Made by a program: the position numbers and the translations under genes
Source of the DNA: Autumnicola sp041679265
GTDB taxonomy: Bacteria > Bacteroidota > Bacteroidia > Flavobacteriales > Flavobacteriaceae
NCBI RefSeq assembly: GCF_041679265.1
Contig: NZ_JBGFSM010000004.1
Coordinates: forward strand, 1-64,000
DNA length: 64,000 nucleotides
Direction of reading: 5' to 3'
Shown here: positions 26,908 through 38,200 of the stretch, in pieces
Numbering within the stretch: position 1 is the stretch's first letter
How the letters are laid out: each line of letters begins with the position of its first letter
Notes under the pieces: model-generated
What the model was told of the DNA's origin: nothing
What the model saw: only the letters and a program-made list of their open reading frames with translations
The model's database searches: none

Positions 26908-26914
26908 TCTTTTT

Positions 26915-29857
26915 TTAAAAGTTTAGACTTGCACCAACAGTGAAAATTCTGGGCCTTGGATAGAAATTATTATCAATTCCGCCGGTAATTTCAGGATCAA
27001 GACCATCGTAATCTGTAATGGTCAATATATTTTGTACAGAACCGAACAATCTCAGGTTAGAATCATTAACAATTTCCTCTATAGTATAGCCCAGGGTAAT
27101 ATTATCCAGTTTAAAGAAGGATGCATCCTGGATATAATAATCACTCTGTAAATTTTCTTCTGTTAAAGATTGGAAGCTCGTGTTATAGTAATCTCTATGA
27201 AGATTTGTTAAGATGCTGTTCTCGCTAACTCTTACTTCATAAGATTTGCTGGAAGCCATATTATTATAAGCATAATTACCAAGGCTGGCCCTCGAAACTA
27301 CTGCCAAATCCCAGTTTTTATAATTTAAATTGGTGTTTAAGCCCATGGTAAAATCGGCGTAAGGATCTTTAAAAATGTATTTATCATTTTCATTAATCTG
27401 GCCATCAGCATTCCTGTCTACATAAGCGCCTTCTACCGGCCTGCCAGCTTCATCGTAAACCTGTTTATATACCCAGTAGGAATAAGGAGAATATCCCTCT
27501 TTATGTAACTGGATGGTATTACCTGTACCACCATTTATACCTCCAACTTCTACCTGGTCTGGCAGGTTGGTAATTTCATTATCATTATAAGCAAGGTTAT
27601 AACCGATGCTCCATGTGAAATCTTCGGTTTGAACAGGAATTAAATTCAGTTCAAGTTCAAGCCCTTTATTCTCCATATCCCCAATATTTTTAGGAATAGT
27701 ATTGGAGAAGTTTGTAAAAGGATCTACAGTTACGTAAGTAATCATATCTTCCGTATTTTTCAGATAGGCATTCACCGAACCGGAAATCCGGCTTTCAAAC
27801 AGGGAATAATCCACACCTACATTCAGAGTTTTCCCCACCTCCCATCTTAAATTCTCATTGATAGCTTCCGGACGATAAGTTTGATAGTAATTGGATCCAA
27901 ACTGGTAATATGCGTTAGACCTGCTTCCGGTGTAATTGGTGAGGAACAAATAATCCCCCAGGCCGTTAACATTAGCAATTTCACCATATCCTACCCTTAG
28001 CTTAAGCTGGTTTACGGTAGAAGAATTGAAGAATTCCTCATTGTTGATGTTCCAGGCTACCGCGAAAGAAGGGAAATAACCCCAGCGGTCATCAGGATTT
28101 AATTTAGAAGAAGCATCTGCTCTTAAAGTGGCAGTAATTAAGTACCTATCGGCATAATTATAATTAGCCCTTCCAAAGTAAGAAAGCAAAACATTCTTGG
28201 ATCTATCAATAAATTCAGAATCGTTGCCTTCTTCTTCCGCTTCACTATCAAAACTGTAATTATCGTATTCAAAACTTTGATAAGAGTAACCTGCAACAGC
28301 ATTTAAGGAATGGTCATTAAAATCATTCTCATAAGTGAGGTAAGCATCAAAAAGCTTATTTGTAGATCTATTAATGTAATTGGAATATGAACCGTTCCAG
28401 TCCAGTTGAGAAGAAGGCATATTTTCTGAAATGATATTCCTGCCGTGGCTGTTGGTTTTGTCAAGGCCAACATTTACAGTTGCAGTAAGCTCAGGAAAGA
28501 AATGCAGTTGGTAATCTATTTTGGCATTCCCAATAAACCTTCTTATTTCTGCCGTATCATCTCTTTCGTTAAGCAACGCCACAGGGTTAGTTGGCGCCAG
28601 GCTGTTTTGAATATACCTGTCTTCTTCAGCATTGTACGTAAGCCAGGTGTAGTAATTAGCAAACGGTGATGCTTCATCATAAATGGGCTGGGTAGGATCA
28701 TAATCTACCGCAGTGCCTATGGCATCACGATTAGCGAAAGTATTTTCTGTATACATCCCGCGCCCGTTCAATTCCATTTTTAAATGGCCTTCCATAAAGC
28801 TGGGACGTAAATTTAGAGATCCTGTGGTTCTGGAGAAATTTCCACCTTTAAGGATACCATCCTGATTGGTATGCCCCACAGATGCACGTGTAGGCATAAA
28901 ACCACCAATATTTCCCGAAGCACTAAGGTTATGTTCAAAACCTATGGCCTCAGTATAAATTTGTTCCTGCCAGTTTGTACTGGCATCTCCCAATCTTGCT
29001 ATCGCCGCATCATTTCCAACCTCGTTCACCACATCCCTAAATTCATCAGCATTCAACACATCCACATAATCTGTAGGACGATAAAGCGTGGTTGAACCTG
29101 TATAATTAAAGGTAAATTCCTGGCCTTTTCCTTTTTTTGTGGTAATCAGGATTACGCCGTTAGCCGCACGAGAACCGTAAATAGCTGTAGAAGAAGCATC
29201 TTTTAGAACTGTAATGCTTTCAATATCATTAGGATTGATAAAATCCAACGGGTTTCTGGAGCCTCCTACATTGCCATTGTCTAAAGGTATACCATCAATC
29301 ACATACAATGGATTACTGTTTAAGGAAATAGACCCAATACCCCTAATATTGATATTCTGGCCTTCACCCGGAGCACCACCACCCGAGGTTACATTAACCC
29401 CGGCAATCTTTCCGGTGATTAACTGTTCAGCAGTAGTGACCTGGCCTTTGTTGAAATCTTCAGTAGATACCTGGCTTACCGCTCCTGTGGCATCTTTTTT
29501 TCGCACGGTCCCATAACCAACTACTACAACCTCATCCAAGGTTGCCTGGTCTTCTTCAAGTTGAACATTAATTGTTGTTTGACCCTGATAAGGAATTTCC
29601 TGAGTAGCAAAGCCAAGGAATGAAAACGTCAACACGTCCCCTTCCTCAATCCCATCAATGCTGTAATTTCCATCAAAATCTGTTACAGTTCCATTAGTGG
29701 TTCCCTTAACGATAATATTTGCTCCGGGAATGGGTAGCCCCGTAGCACTTTCGGTTACCACCCCATTAACTACATTTTGGGCAAAAAAGCTCATTGGTAG
29801 CATAAAGAGTATCAACCATAAGCTTTTAAATAATTGTTTCATAGACTCTCTGTTCAT
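26915..29857 (-). CDS. susC: SusC/RagA-family TonB-dependent importer
   Basis: This 980-residue outer membrane protein has a signal peptide (LWLILFMLPMSFFAQ), a carboxypeptidase-regulatory-like domain (GVVTESATGLPIPGANI, residues 30-105), the SusC TonB-box-like region (DEVVVVGYGTVRKKDATG), a plug domain (about 120-240) and a beta barrel ending in Phe. It imports maltooligosaccharides with SusD. A start five codons in (MKQLFKSL, 29842) fits the signal peptide slightly better. It is the first gene of the susCDE-GH13-GH13-GH31-GH97 run; the 320 bp ahead hold a palindromic operator candidate and a hairpin. Confidence 0.95.
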   Translation of the reverse strand: MNRESMKQLFKSLWLILFMLPMSFFAQNVVNGVVTESATGLPIPGANIIVKGTTNGTVTDFDGNYSIDGIEEGDVLTFSFLGFATQEIPYQGQTTINVQLEEDQATLDEVVVVGYGTVRKKDATGAVSQVSTEDFNKGQVTTAEQLITGKIAGVNVTSGGGAPGEGQNINIRGIGSISLNSNPLYVIDGIPLDNGNVGGSRNPLDFINPNDIESITVLKDASSTAIYGSRAANGVILITTKKGKGQEFTFNYTGSTTLYRPTDYVDVLNADEFRDVVNEVGNDAAIARLGDASTNWQEQIYTEAIGFEHNLSASGNIGGFMPTRASVGHTNQDGILKGGNFSRTTGSLNLRPSFMEGHLKMELNGRGMYTENTFANRDAIGTAVDYDPTQPIYDEASPFANYYTWLTYNAEEDRYIQNSLAPTNPVALLNERDDTAEIRRFIGNAKIDYQLHFFPELTATVNVGLDKTNSHGRNIISENMPSSQLDWNGSYSNYINRSTNKLFDAYLTYENDFNDHSLNAVAGYSYQSFEYDNYSFDSEAEEEGNDSEFIDRSKNVLLSYFGRANYNYADRYLITATLRADASSKLNPDDRWGYFPSFAVAWNINNEEFFNSSTVNQLKLRVGYGEIANVNGLGDYLFLTNYTGSRSNAYYQFGSNYYQTYRPEAINENLRWEVGKTLNVGVDYSLFESRISGSVNAYLKNTEDMITYVTVDPFTNFSNTIPKNIGDMENKGLELELNLIPVQTEDFTWSIGYNLAYNDNEITNLPDQVEVGGINGGTGNTIQLHKEGYSPYSYWVYKQVYDEAGRPVEGAYVDRNADGQINENDKYIFKDPYADFTMGLNTNLNYKNWDLAVVSRASLGNYAYNNMASSKSYEVRVSENSILTNLHRDYYNTSFQSLTEENLQSDYYIQDASFFKLDNITLGYTIEEIVNDSNLRLFGSVQNILTITDYDGLDPEITGGIDNNFYPRPRIFTVGASLNF

Positions 29858-29906
29858 TTAATAATTTTTGACGTTAATTTTTACTTATCCTGATGGTTTC
29901 TATGCT

Positions 29907-29918
29907 GAAAACGTTTTC
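29907..29918. promoter_or_regulatory. Candidate LacI-type operator upstream of susC
   Basis: GAAAACGTTTTC is a perfect 12-bp palindrome centred on CG, the shape of LacI/CcpA-family operators. It lies 50 nt from the susC start. LacI-type regulators are known to control maltose loci in some Bacteroidota, but no such gene is in this window. Confidence 0.4.
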
Positions 29919-30091
29919 GCTAACATCCCAAAAGATGAATCGAAATAGAAAACTTTTCCTGCATCAGAAAAAATACATCGGGTTAAAAAATATCTGAACG
30001 TGATAAATAATTACAGACAGTACAAAATTGAATAATTTAAAAGCTGGTATAACTTATTCCAAAAAGCATATAGAAAATATAGCGCATAATT

Positions 30092-30119
30092 TAAACTTAA
30101 AATACTGATTTTAAGTTTA
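30092..30119. promoter_or_regulatory. 12-bp inverted repeat between susR-like gene and susC
   Basis: TAAACTTAAAAT and ATTTTAAGTTTA are exact reverse complements separated by ACTG. It lies 59 nt downstream of the regulator's stop and about 235 nt ahead of susC on the same strand. It may be a terminator hairpin for the regulator (no T-run follows) or the binding site of the SusR-like protein itself. No other feature is clear in 29858-30177. Confidence 0.45.
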
Positions 30120-30177
30120 TTAACTACAAAAAACTCCATGTCTATATATAGAAAATATTACCTTTAAATTGCAAGTT

Positions 30178-31863
30178 TTACAGCTTTAAACGGGTGTTTT
30201 CAAGAAGCATTCGATCAAAATCCTTCTTATCGAACATGGATTTCTTCCTGATTTTTGTTTTATAGGCGTAGATGGAATTAACAGAATAACCTAAAATTTG
30301 AGCAATAATTTCGTTGTGGGTAATTCCCAATCTCATCAGGGCAAAAATGCGTAGCTCCTTATTAAGGATTTGCCCCTCCTTCATTCTTATTTTTTCTTCA
30401 TTTTTTAAAAGGGAATTAAATTCCTCTGTGAAATCAGGGAACAATTTAATGAAGGCTTCATCAAAATTTCTAAGTAACTTTTTCTTCTCCCGCTTTAGGT
30501 CATAACTATTAGCAAGGTATTTTATACCGTCCAAATTCTCCTTTTTCAGGTTTTCCTCGATTCGTGTTTTAAATTCTTTAAATTTTTCAAAAATATCGGC
30601 ATCCTGAGTAAAGAAAAAGCCGATATACTCTTCTTTAATCTTATTCGCTTCCAGTAATTTGTTATTTAGACTGTTCAGCTCATTATTTTTAAGGTTTATT
30701 TCTTCATTTACATGAATTACCTGCTCATTTTTTACCTGGAGGTCATGATGTGCTTCCACAAGGGCTCTTCGTGCCTTCTTTAACCGCCTCACCTGGGAAT
30801 AGGTAACAATAGCCAGTACCAGCACAAAGATCAGCAAAACAGAAAGCATGATGTTTTGCCTGTACAGCCGTTGCCTTTGCGTCTCCACCTGCTCTATAAT
30901 TTGTTCTTCAATTAGAGGCAATATTGCACCAACCCTGATTTTTCGCTGTTGTGCGCCATAACTTTCCGCATCCTGATTGGCTTTTTTTATAAATTCCGAA
31001 GCCAGTTTTATTTCTCCTTCTTTAAAAAGAAATTCTGCCAGGCGTATCATTGCCAAATTTTCTTTTGCTGATGATTTTATGTCTGCGATTGAGGCCCGGG
31101 ATAAATGAAAAATGGTCTTTTCTTTATTGTCCATTTGTGCATAAATATCTCCCAGAACTGAGTTTATTACTGCCTGTGCCCTTATATCCTGATTCTTTTT
31201 CAAAAGCGGAAGCAAATCTTTCAAGGCCTCTTCCAGTTTACCATCCTTGTACTCCAGGTAACCATGCAGCATTATATAATCCCATGTGCCGGGTTGTGCA
31301 AGGGAAAGTGCTTTTTCATGATAATCTTCTGCTGTCTCTTCATAACGCCTGGAAAAATAAGAGATACTACTATATTCTGCCATATCGGTATAGCATCTTC
31401 CTAATAAACCAAAATACGTAAACCTTGTAGTCTCCGGAAGCCCCTCAAGCACAACGGTGTCCAGATATCCCAAAGCTTCCCTGAACATTCCTGCAGAAAC
31501 ACAAACATTTGCAAGATCTAGCGTGGTCTCTGCCAACAACTGTTCGCCTCCCAGTTTTTCTGCAAATTCCCTGCTTATCAGGGCATATTTAAATGCCGAA
31601 TCCTGTTTGAAAATCCTATATTCATAAAATAAAGCCCTATTTAGATCAAACCGCTGCCGGAATTCCCCGATTGGCTGCGCCTTCAGCTCAACCTTTAGTT
31701 CATTAATGCGCTGAATTTTGGCTGCATCGTATTCAGCAGTGTTTTCTATGGTTTTGATAAGCTCATGCAAAATTTCCTCTTGCTGTGCAGATACCCGGGA
31801 AAAAATCAGCAGAAAAATCAGCAGGAGAATGAAGTTCCTGCTCAACCCGGGAAGAAAAATCAT
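30178..31863 (-). CDS. SusR-like membrane regulator (TPR sensor, DUF6377, LuxR-type HTH)
   Basis: This about 561-residue protein begins with a signal peptide (ending SRVSAQ) if the ATG at 31863 is used; a further start 40 codons upstream would bury that signal. A periplasmic TPR-like helical region spans about 25-330, then one membrane helix (MLSVLLIFVLVLAIVTYS). A coiled coil (NEEINLKNNELNSLNNKLL) follows, and a C-terminal helix-turn-helix (LGITHNEIIAQILGYSVNSIYAYKTKIR) in the cytoplasm. This matches the DUF6377 regulators found beside starch loci, and the membrane layout recalls SusR, which senses maltose in the periplasm. It reads in the same direction as susC and probably activates it. 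Confidence 0.82.
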   Translation of the reverse strand: MIFLPGLSRNFILLLIFLLIFSRVSAQQEEILHELIKTIENTAEYDAAKIQRINELKVELKAQPIGEFRQRFDLNRALFYEYRIFKQDSAFKYALISREFAEKLGGEQLLAETTLDLANVCVSAGMFREALGYLDTVVLEGLPETTRFTYFGLLGRCYTDMAEYSSISYFSRRYEETAEDYHEKALSLAQPGTWDYIMLHGYLEYKDGKLEEALKDLLPLLKKNQDIRAQAVINSVLGDIYAQMDNKEKTIFHLSRASIADIKSSAKENLAMIRLAEFLFKEGEIKLASEFIKKANQDAESYGAQQRKIRVGAILPLIEEQIIEQVETQRQRLYRQNIMLSVLLIFVLVLAIVTYSQVRRLKKARRALVEAHHDLQVKNEQVIHVNEEINLKNNELNSLNNKLLEANKIKEEYIGFFFTQDADIFEKFKEFKTRIEENLKKENLDGIKYLANSYDLKREKKKLLRNFDEAFIKLFPDFTEEFNSLLKNEEKIRMKEGQILNKELRIFALMRLGITHNEIIAQILGYSVNSIYAYKTKIRKKSMFDKKDFDRMLLENTRLKL

Positions 31864-32150
31864 TTTAGTGCCTTGAACTTCTAAAAATATTGATGATAAA
31901 TTCATAATATATAAGATTGGACCAGAGAAAAGGTTGTACAACAAAATCAGGCCTGATGCAATGGTATAAGCCTGCCTCCTCAAATGATACTCAAGCCTTT
32001 AAAATTTCCTAAAATTTACCGCAAAAATAAGGTTTTATTCCCGATGCAGGTCTTGGTTTTTCCCGATAGTAACAATTCGCAAAAAATTAAGAGTCGGAAT
32101 CTTATCATCAAAATTGTTTATGCTTAATTTTATGGCGTAACCTCCCGTAA

Positions 32151-33496
32151 ATGAATAAAAAGTTAAATACAGCCTGCTGGCAGGTATCCCTTCGCTAGCC
32201 TATTTTATATACCTAAATTATCCAAAACTAAACATCCTCACCGGTTTTGCTGCCAAGAATGTTTGTTCCTGCATATTTGAAGCCGGGCGCAGCCTGGAAT
32301 CTATCGAGGCCGGGGATAATAATTTTCTGCCGGTTTATTATGCTAAAAATGAGATCAATTTTAAGGAAAGATCTGTCTCCTCTTCCATTTTAGGATTAAA
32401 AAAGAGAACCGCAGTTTTTAAGGAAGGGATTGGTAGTATTCTCTTACCCGAAAATTATGATGCTAATACTCCTGCTGTTCCTAAACCTGTTAGAAAATTC
32501 TCGCCAGATAGATCTGCTTATCCTTTTGGGCAGGATAAACCTGAAACTCCAGATTTTTCAAATATAGATGGGCCCGCCTTACAACTAACCGTTCAAAATG
32601 CTTTTGACAAAGAGGGCGAAAATTCCAAAAAAACACGTGCCGTTCTTGTTTTGCATAAAGGGCAGTTAATTGCAGAAAAATATGCAAACGGATTTTCAAA
32701 AGATTCAAAATTTTTGGGCTGGTCCATCACAAAAAGTATTACCAGTGCCATATTGGGAATACTGGAAAAGCAGGGCAAAATATCGTTGAACCAGGACAGC
32801 TTATTCGAAGAATGGAAAAATGATAAACGGGCAGCCATTACGCTGGATAACTTATTACAAATGAACAGCGGCCTGGAATGGGAAGAAGATTACACCACCC
32901 TTTCAGATGTAAACCGGATGCTCTTTATGGAAAAGAATATGCCTGAAGTCCAGCTGAAAAAACCCCTTACCGGGAAACCCAATGAAAGCTGGAATTATTC
33001 TTCAGGGACCACCAATCTTTTATCCTGGTTTATCAGGAAGCAATTTAGCAGTCACCAGGAATACCTGGATTTCTGGTACCAGGAGCTTATAGATAAGATT
33101 GGGATGAATTCCATGACCATTGAAACCGATTTAAACGGAAACTATATTGGTTCCTCCTACGCCTGGGCTACGGCGCGGGATTGGGCAAAATTCGGGTTGC
33201 TTTATTTAAACAAAGGCAAATGGAAAAATGAGCAGATTTTAAATGAATCCTGGGTAGATTATTCGGCTAAACCAACCAATACTTCCAAGGGAGAATACGG
33301 CGCCCATTTCTGGTTAAATGCCGAAGGAAAATATCCCAATGTTCCCAGAGACATGTTCTCCTGCAATGGTTTCCAGGGCCAGTACATTTTTATTATTCCT
33401 TCAAAAGAGATGGTGATTGTTAGATTTGGCCTTACCGAAGATCCGCAGTTTAATATTGATACTTTTATAAAAGAAATCCTGGCGGCAGTAGGTTAG
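32151..33496 (+). pseudogene. Class C beta-lactamase-like serine hydrolase with N-terminal frameshift
   Basis: The frame of the hydrolase is open from 32159 to 33496 but has no ATG before the catalytic domain. The ATG at 32151 reaches the right frame only if the five As at 32157-32161 are six, giving a 448-residue protein starting MNKKVKYSLLAGIPSLAYF with a membrane anchor. The catalytic motif SxxK is WSITKS, the second is YSS (YxS-type), and there is a C-terminal HFWLNAEGK region. The family includes esterases and 6-aminohexanoate-dimer hydrolases; the substrate is unknown. As given the gene would make only a late fragment from a TTG codon (32651) that misses nothing of the active site. It is divergent from the susR-like gene. 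Confidence 0.7.
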
Positions 33497-33544
33497 ATCT
33501 TTATGACCTCGCATAAAAATTTTTAAACTTTCTTGAATATCTTC

Positions 33545-33575
33545 TTGTTCTTATTTAGAACATTATATAGTTTTG
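33545..33575 (+). promoter_or_regulatory. Bacteroidetes-type promoter ahead of the efflux operon
   Basis: TTG at 33545-33547 and TAGTTTTG at 33568-33575 are separated by 20 nt, matching TTG-N19/20-TAnnTTTG. The ATG of the next gene is only 9 nt from the -7 box, so the leader is almost absent. It may drive the small gene and the RND genes behind it. Confidence 0.65.
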
Positions 33576-33584
33576 CCGACGCAT

Positions 33585-34007
33585 ATGAAATTGCTCCTCA
33601 GATTTTTTATAGCGCTTTTTATCCTGCTTTTTAGCGGATTAGGACAGGTGTTTGCCAATAACCTGCCTAAGCAGGATATTACCTGTTTCCAGCAGGTTAA
33701 AACCAATAATGCCGCACAGGGGAGCATTACTTCGCAAAATGACTGGGCCTGCATCAGGGATTACAATTCTTCAGAAACCAAGAAGAAATATTCTGAACCC
33801 GAAGAAACTGAGATTGAAGAATCACAGGAAGATTTAAACTCCTTTAAAAAAGACGTTGACAATAGCCATTTTGAAGTCCTCTTCTACGCCCTATTATCAA
33901 AATACCTTTCCGGCTATCCCAACAATAATTTATTCCATAGCCGTAATTCCATTCTATTTCAAACACACAGTCCTGCATATATCAGGTTCTGTGTACTTCG
34001 AATTTGA
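33585..34007 (+). CDS. Hypothetical small exported protein
   Basis: This about 140-residue protein has a clear signal peptide (MKLLLRFFIALFILLFSGLG, cleavage near VFANN) and then a polar, Glu-rich region (EPEETEIEESQED) followed by a hydrophobic/aromatic C terminus ending in FCVLRI. I recognise no domain. The start at 33585 rather than four codons upstream is chosen because the promoter -7 box overlaps the earlier one. It precedes the RND efflux genes by 150 bp, a spacer without a recognisable terminator, so it may belong to the same transcript. Confidence 0.6.
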   Translation: MKLLLRFFIALFILLFSGLGQVFANNLPKQDITCFQQVKTNNAAQGSITSQNDWACIRDYNSSETKKKYSEPEETEIEESQEDLNSFKKDVDNSHFEVLFYALLSKYLSGYPNNNLFHSRNSILFQTHSPAYIRFCVLRI

Positions 34008-34157
34008 TTAAAATTTAAGCGGGCCATAAATAACTGCGCCTGCTTCTTCTATGCTGCCGCGGATTCTTCAGTCTTTCTTCTGAAAGAACTTTATGGCAAA
34101 GCATTTTTTTGTCCTCTCCGGAACAAATTCAACTAATATATTTTATTTAAAACCTTA

Positions 34158-35246
34158 ATGATGATGAGGAAAATTCTCATGATAATGGGCTTGTGCGCTC
34201 TTTTTTGCAGCACAGGCTGTAAATCTGAACAAGAAAAAAAGGAAGCCGAAACTAAATTTCTGGTTACAAGTCCGATAGAAAAAGACACGATAATCACCAA
34301 AGATTATGTGGCACAAATTAACTCCATACGGAACATTGAGATAAGGGCCCAGGAGAAAGGTTACCTTCAAAAAATTTATGTAGACGAAGGTGAAAAAGTA
34401 AAAGAAGGCCAGCTTTTATTTCAAATTACCCCTACGCTTTACCAGGCCGAATTACAAAAAGCTAAAGCCGAAGCAGATTTTGCAGAAATTGAATACCAGA
34501 ACACCAAAAAACTGGCCGATAATGATGTGGTCGCGCCCAATGAACTTGCCATGGCCAAAGCCCAGTATGACAAGGCGAAAGCTGAACTGGCGCTTGCCCA
34601 GGTGCACCTCAACTTTACCGAAATAAGGGCTCCGTTTGATGGAATTGTGGACCGTCTTCATTTAAAACTGGGCAGCCTGGTTGAAGAAGGAGAATTGCTT
34701 ACCACCCTTTCAGATAACAGCAAAATGTGGGTGTACTACAATGTCCCTGAAGCAGAATACCTGGATTACGCCGCTACCAACAGCAAAAAGGAAGACACAC
34801 AGGTGGACCTGCTCATGGCAAATAATAAGGAATACGACCAGCATGGCGTGGTGGAAACCATTGAAGGAGAATTTAATAACGAAACGGGAAACATCGCCTT
34901 TCGTGCAGCATTTGATAATCCAAATGCGCTGCTAAGGCATGGAGAAACAGGCAGCATTTTGATGAAGATCCCACTGGACAATGCCCTGCTTATCCCCCAA
35001 AAAGCAACTTTCGAGATCCTGGACAAGCACTATGTTTTTGTTATTGGAAAAGACAATGTGGTACACCAGCAGGAGGTGAGCGTTGGAGCAGAAATGCCTC
35101 ATTTGTTCGCAGTGGAGAAGGGATTAACCCAAAATGATAAAATTCTGCTGGAGGGCATACGCATGGTGAAGGATAATGAGAAGATAAATTATGAATTTGA
35201 AAAGCCGGAAAAGGTATTGGCCGGCCTGGACATGTATGCCGAATAG
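34158..35246 (+). CDS. RND efflux periplasmic adaptor lipoprotein (AcrA/MexA type)
   Basis: This 362-residue protein has a lipoprotein signal (lipobox CSTGC near residue 21). A split barrel-sandwich (lipoyl-like) domain follows with IRAQEKGYLQKIYVDEGEKVKEGQLLF and APFDGIVDRL. A helical hairpin (KAKAEADFAEIEYQNTKKL...) lies between the halves, and a beta-barrel and membrane-proximal domain end the chain. It links the inner membrane pump to the outer membrane channel. The pump gene follows after 23 nt. The adaptor is of normal length. Confidence 0.93.
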   Translation: MMMRKILMIMGLCALFCSTGCKSEQEKKEAETKFLVTSPIEKDTIITKDYVAQINSIRNIEIRAQEKGYLQKIYVDEGEKVKEGQLLFQITPTLYQAELQKAKAEADFAEIEYQNTKKLADNDVVAPNELAMAKAQYDKAKAELALAQVHLNFTEIRAPFDGIVDRLHLKLGSLVEEGELLTTLSDNSKMWVYYNVPEAEYLDYAATNSKKEDTQVDLLMANNKEYDQHGVVETIEGEFNNETGNIAFRAAFDNPNALLRHGETGSILMKIPLDNALLIPQKATFEILDKHYVFVIGKDNVVHQQEVSVGAEMPHLFAVEKGLTQNDKILLEGIRMVKDNEKINYEFEKPEKVLAGLDMYAE

Positions 35247-35269
35247 TAATCTAAAAATGATTAAACAAA

Positions 35270-38200
35270 ATGTTTAAAAAATTTATTCATAGACCGGTAT
35301 TGGCCATTGTTATTTCGGTAATTATTGTTTTCACGGGATTACTGGCCATAAAGCAATTGCCAATATCACAATTCCCGCAAATTGCCCCAACCACGGTCAA
35401 TATTTTTATTGCCTATCCCGGGGCAAGTGCAGATGTACTTGTAAAATCTACCCTTATCCCTTTGGAAACTTCTATTAACGGGGTACAGGGAATGCGATAT
35501 ATCGCTTCCGATGCCACCAGTGCCGGGGAGGGAACCGTGAGGGTGATTTTTGATCCCGGTACAGATCCCAACGAGGCCGTGGTTAGGGTAAAAACACGGG
35601 TAGACCAGGTAATGCCATTGCTGCCGGAACTGGTGCAACGCGAAGGTGTTACCATTACCCCTGTACAGCCCAGTATGCTAATGTATGTGAACCTGTACAG
35701 CAAGGATAAAAACAGTGACGAAAAATTCCTTTATAACTATGCCTACACCAGGATAGTACCCGAAATTCAGCGAATTAAAGGGATCGCCAGCGCCCAGATT
35801 TTGGGTAGCCGCAAATATGCCATGCGGGTTTGGCTGAAGCCGGACAGGATGCGGGCCTATAATATTTCTGCGGAAGAAGTACTGGAAGCCATGGAGGAGC
35901 AGAGTATCCTCGCCAGGCCCGGCCGTATTGGTAGAAGCTCCGGCAAAAAAGCCCAGTCCCTGGAATATGTGCTAACCTATCGCTCAAGATACAGCGAACC
36001 TGAAGAATATAAGGATATTATCCTGCGAGCCAATAAAGAAGGAGAAATTATAAAATTAGGAGATGTTGCCGATGTGGAATTGGGGAGTGAATTCTTTGAT
36101 ATTTATTCCAATCTTGACGGCAAACCTTCGGCTTCCATAGTGCTTAAACAAACTTTTGGAAGTAATGGTAGCGATGTTATTAAGGACGTAAAGGACAAAC
36201 TGAAAGAACTGAAGGCAGATCTGCCGCCGGGAATAGATTACCAGATAAGTTACGATGTTTCCAACTTTCTGGACGCGTCCATAGAACAGGTGTTGCACAC
36301 GCTAAGAGATGCCTTTATCCTGGTGGCCATTGTGGTATTTCTATTCCTGGGAGACTGGCGCTCCACCCTTATCCCTATTATCGCGGTGCCCGTTTCTCTG
36401 GTTGGAGCTTTCTTTATCATGCAAATCTTTGGGTTGTCCATAAACCTTATCACACTTTTTGCGCTGGTACTGGCCATTGGTATTGTGGTAGACAACGCCA
36501 TTGTGGTGGTGGAAGCCGTGCACGTGAAGATGGAAGAAGAAAACCTGACACCGTTTAAGGCTTCCCAGGAAGTGCTGGGGGAAATTGGAGGAGCCATTAT
36601 TGCCATCACCCTGGTGATGGTTTCGGTTTTCATACCAATTTCCTTTATGTCTGGCCCGGTGGGCGTATTTTACCGGCAGTTCTCTATTACCATGGCGGGC
36701 GCCATTGTAATTTCAGCAATTGTCGCCTTAACCCTTACTCCGGTTTTATGTGCCATGCTGCTAAAGAACAATCACGGGAAGAAAAAGAAAAAATCTCCTG
36801 CAGCAAGATTTATCGACTGGTTTAACAGAGGTTTTGAAAGACTTACCGGAAGATATGTTGGCTTTTTGAGATATATCGTGAATAGAAGGGTACTTACCTT
36901 CGGAATTTTACTGGCGTTCTGTGCCGGGATTTTCCTTACCAATCAGGTACTGCCGGCAGGCTTTATACCCAGTGAAGACCAGGGGATGATCTATGCCATT
37001 ATCCAGACTCCTCCCGGGGCCACTCTGGAACGAACCAATGAAGTGGCTAAGAAACTTCAGAAAATTTCAGAAGAAATTGAGGGTGTGGAATCTGTTTCTT
37101 CCCTTGCCGGGTACGAGATCATGACCGAAGGCCGGGGATCCAATGCCGGTACCTGCCTTATCAACCTGAAACCCTGGTCTCAGCGGGAACATTCTGTACA
37201 CGAGATAATGGAAGAACTGGAAGAGGAAACCAAAGATCTGGGCGCGGTTATAGAATATTTTGAACCGCCCGCAGTACCAGGTTTTGGTTCTTCGGGAGGT
37301 TTTTCCATGCGTTTGCTGGACAAGACCAACTCTACAGATTACCATGAATTTGAAAGGGTAAACAACGAATTCCTTGAAGAACTGGGGAAACGAAAAGAGC
37401 TATCTGGCCTGTTTACCTTTTTTGCTGCAAATTATCCGCAGTATGAGTTGAGTATCAACAACAAAGCGGCCATGCAAAAAGGCGTTTCCATAAGCAAAGC
37501 CATGGAAAACCTTAATATCCTTATTGGGAGTACCTACGAGCAGGGATTCATCAGGTTTGGACGATTTTTTAAAGTTTATACCCAGGCTGCTCCGGAGTAT
37601 CGCCGTATTCCTTCAGATTTAGAGAAATTGTACGTAAAAAATGAAGAAGGTGAAATGGTGCCTTATTCGGCTTTCATGAAAATGGAGAAAAAGCTGGGGC
37701 CAAACGAAATTACCCGTTACAACCTTTATAATTCCGCAGCAATTAGGGGGCTTCCCGCGCCGGGCTACACCAGTGGGGATGCTATTAATGCCATACGCGA
37801 AGTGGCTAAGGAAAAACTTCCGCGTGGGTACGATATTGCCTGGGAAGGACTTTCTTACGACGAAGCCAACAGGGGAAATGATGCGCTCTTTATTTTCGTG
37901 ATCGTACTCGTGTTCGTGTATTTTGTACTTGCGGCCCAATATGAAAGTTTCCTATTGCCGTTTGTGGTACTTCTTTCTTTACCGGTTGGGGTATTTGGCT
38001 CCTTCCTGCTGCTCAAAATCATGGGGCTGTCCAACGATGTTTATGCGCAGATTGGGGTAATTATGCTGGTTGGGCTTCTTGGTAAAAATGCCGTATTAAT
38101 TGTGGAATTTGCCGTGCAAAAACACCGGCAGGGCGCAACTGTTCTTGAAGCTGCCATAGAAGGTGCGAGGATGCGGTTCAGGCCCATCTTAATGACTTCT

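Noticed and set aside
32651..33496. TTG at 32651 as the true start of the serine hydrolase
   Set aside because: The frame upstream of it stays open for about 490 bases with sensible coding sequence and a membrane anchor, so the gene is longer and the start is disrupted.
36250..36633. Minus-strand frames inside the RND pump gene
   Set aside because: Antisense shadows of a transmembrane region with no signal of their own.
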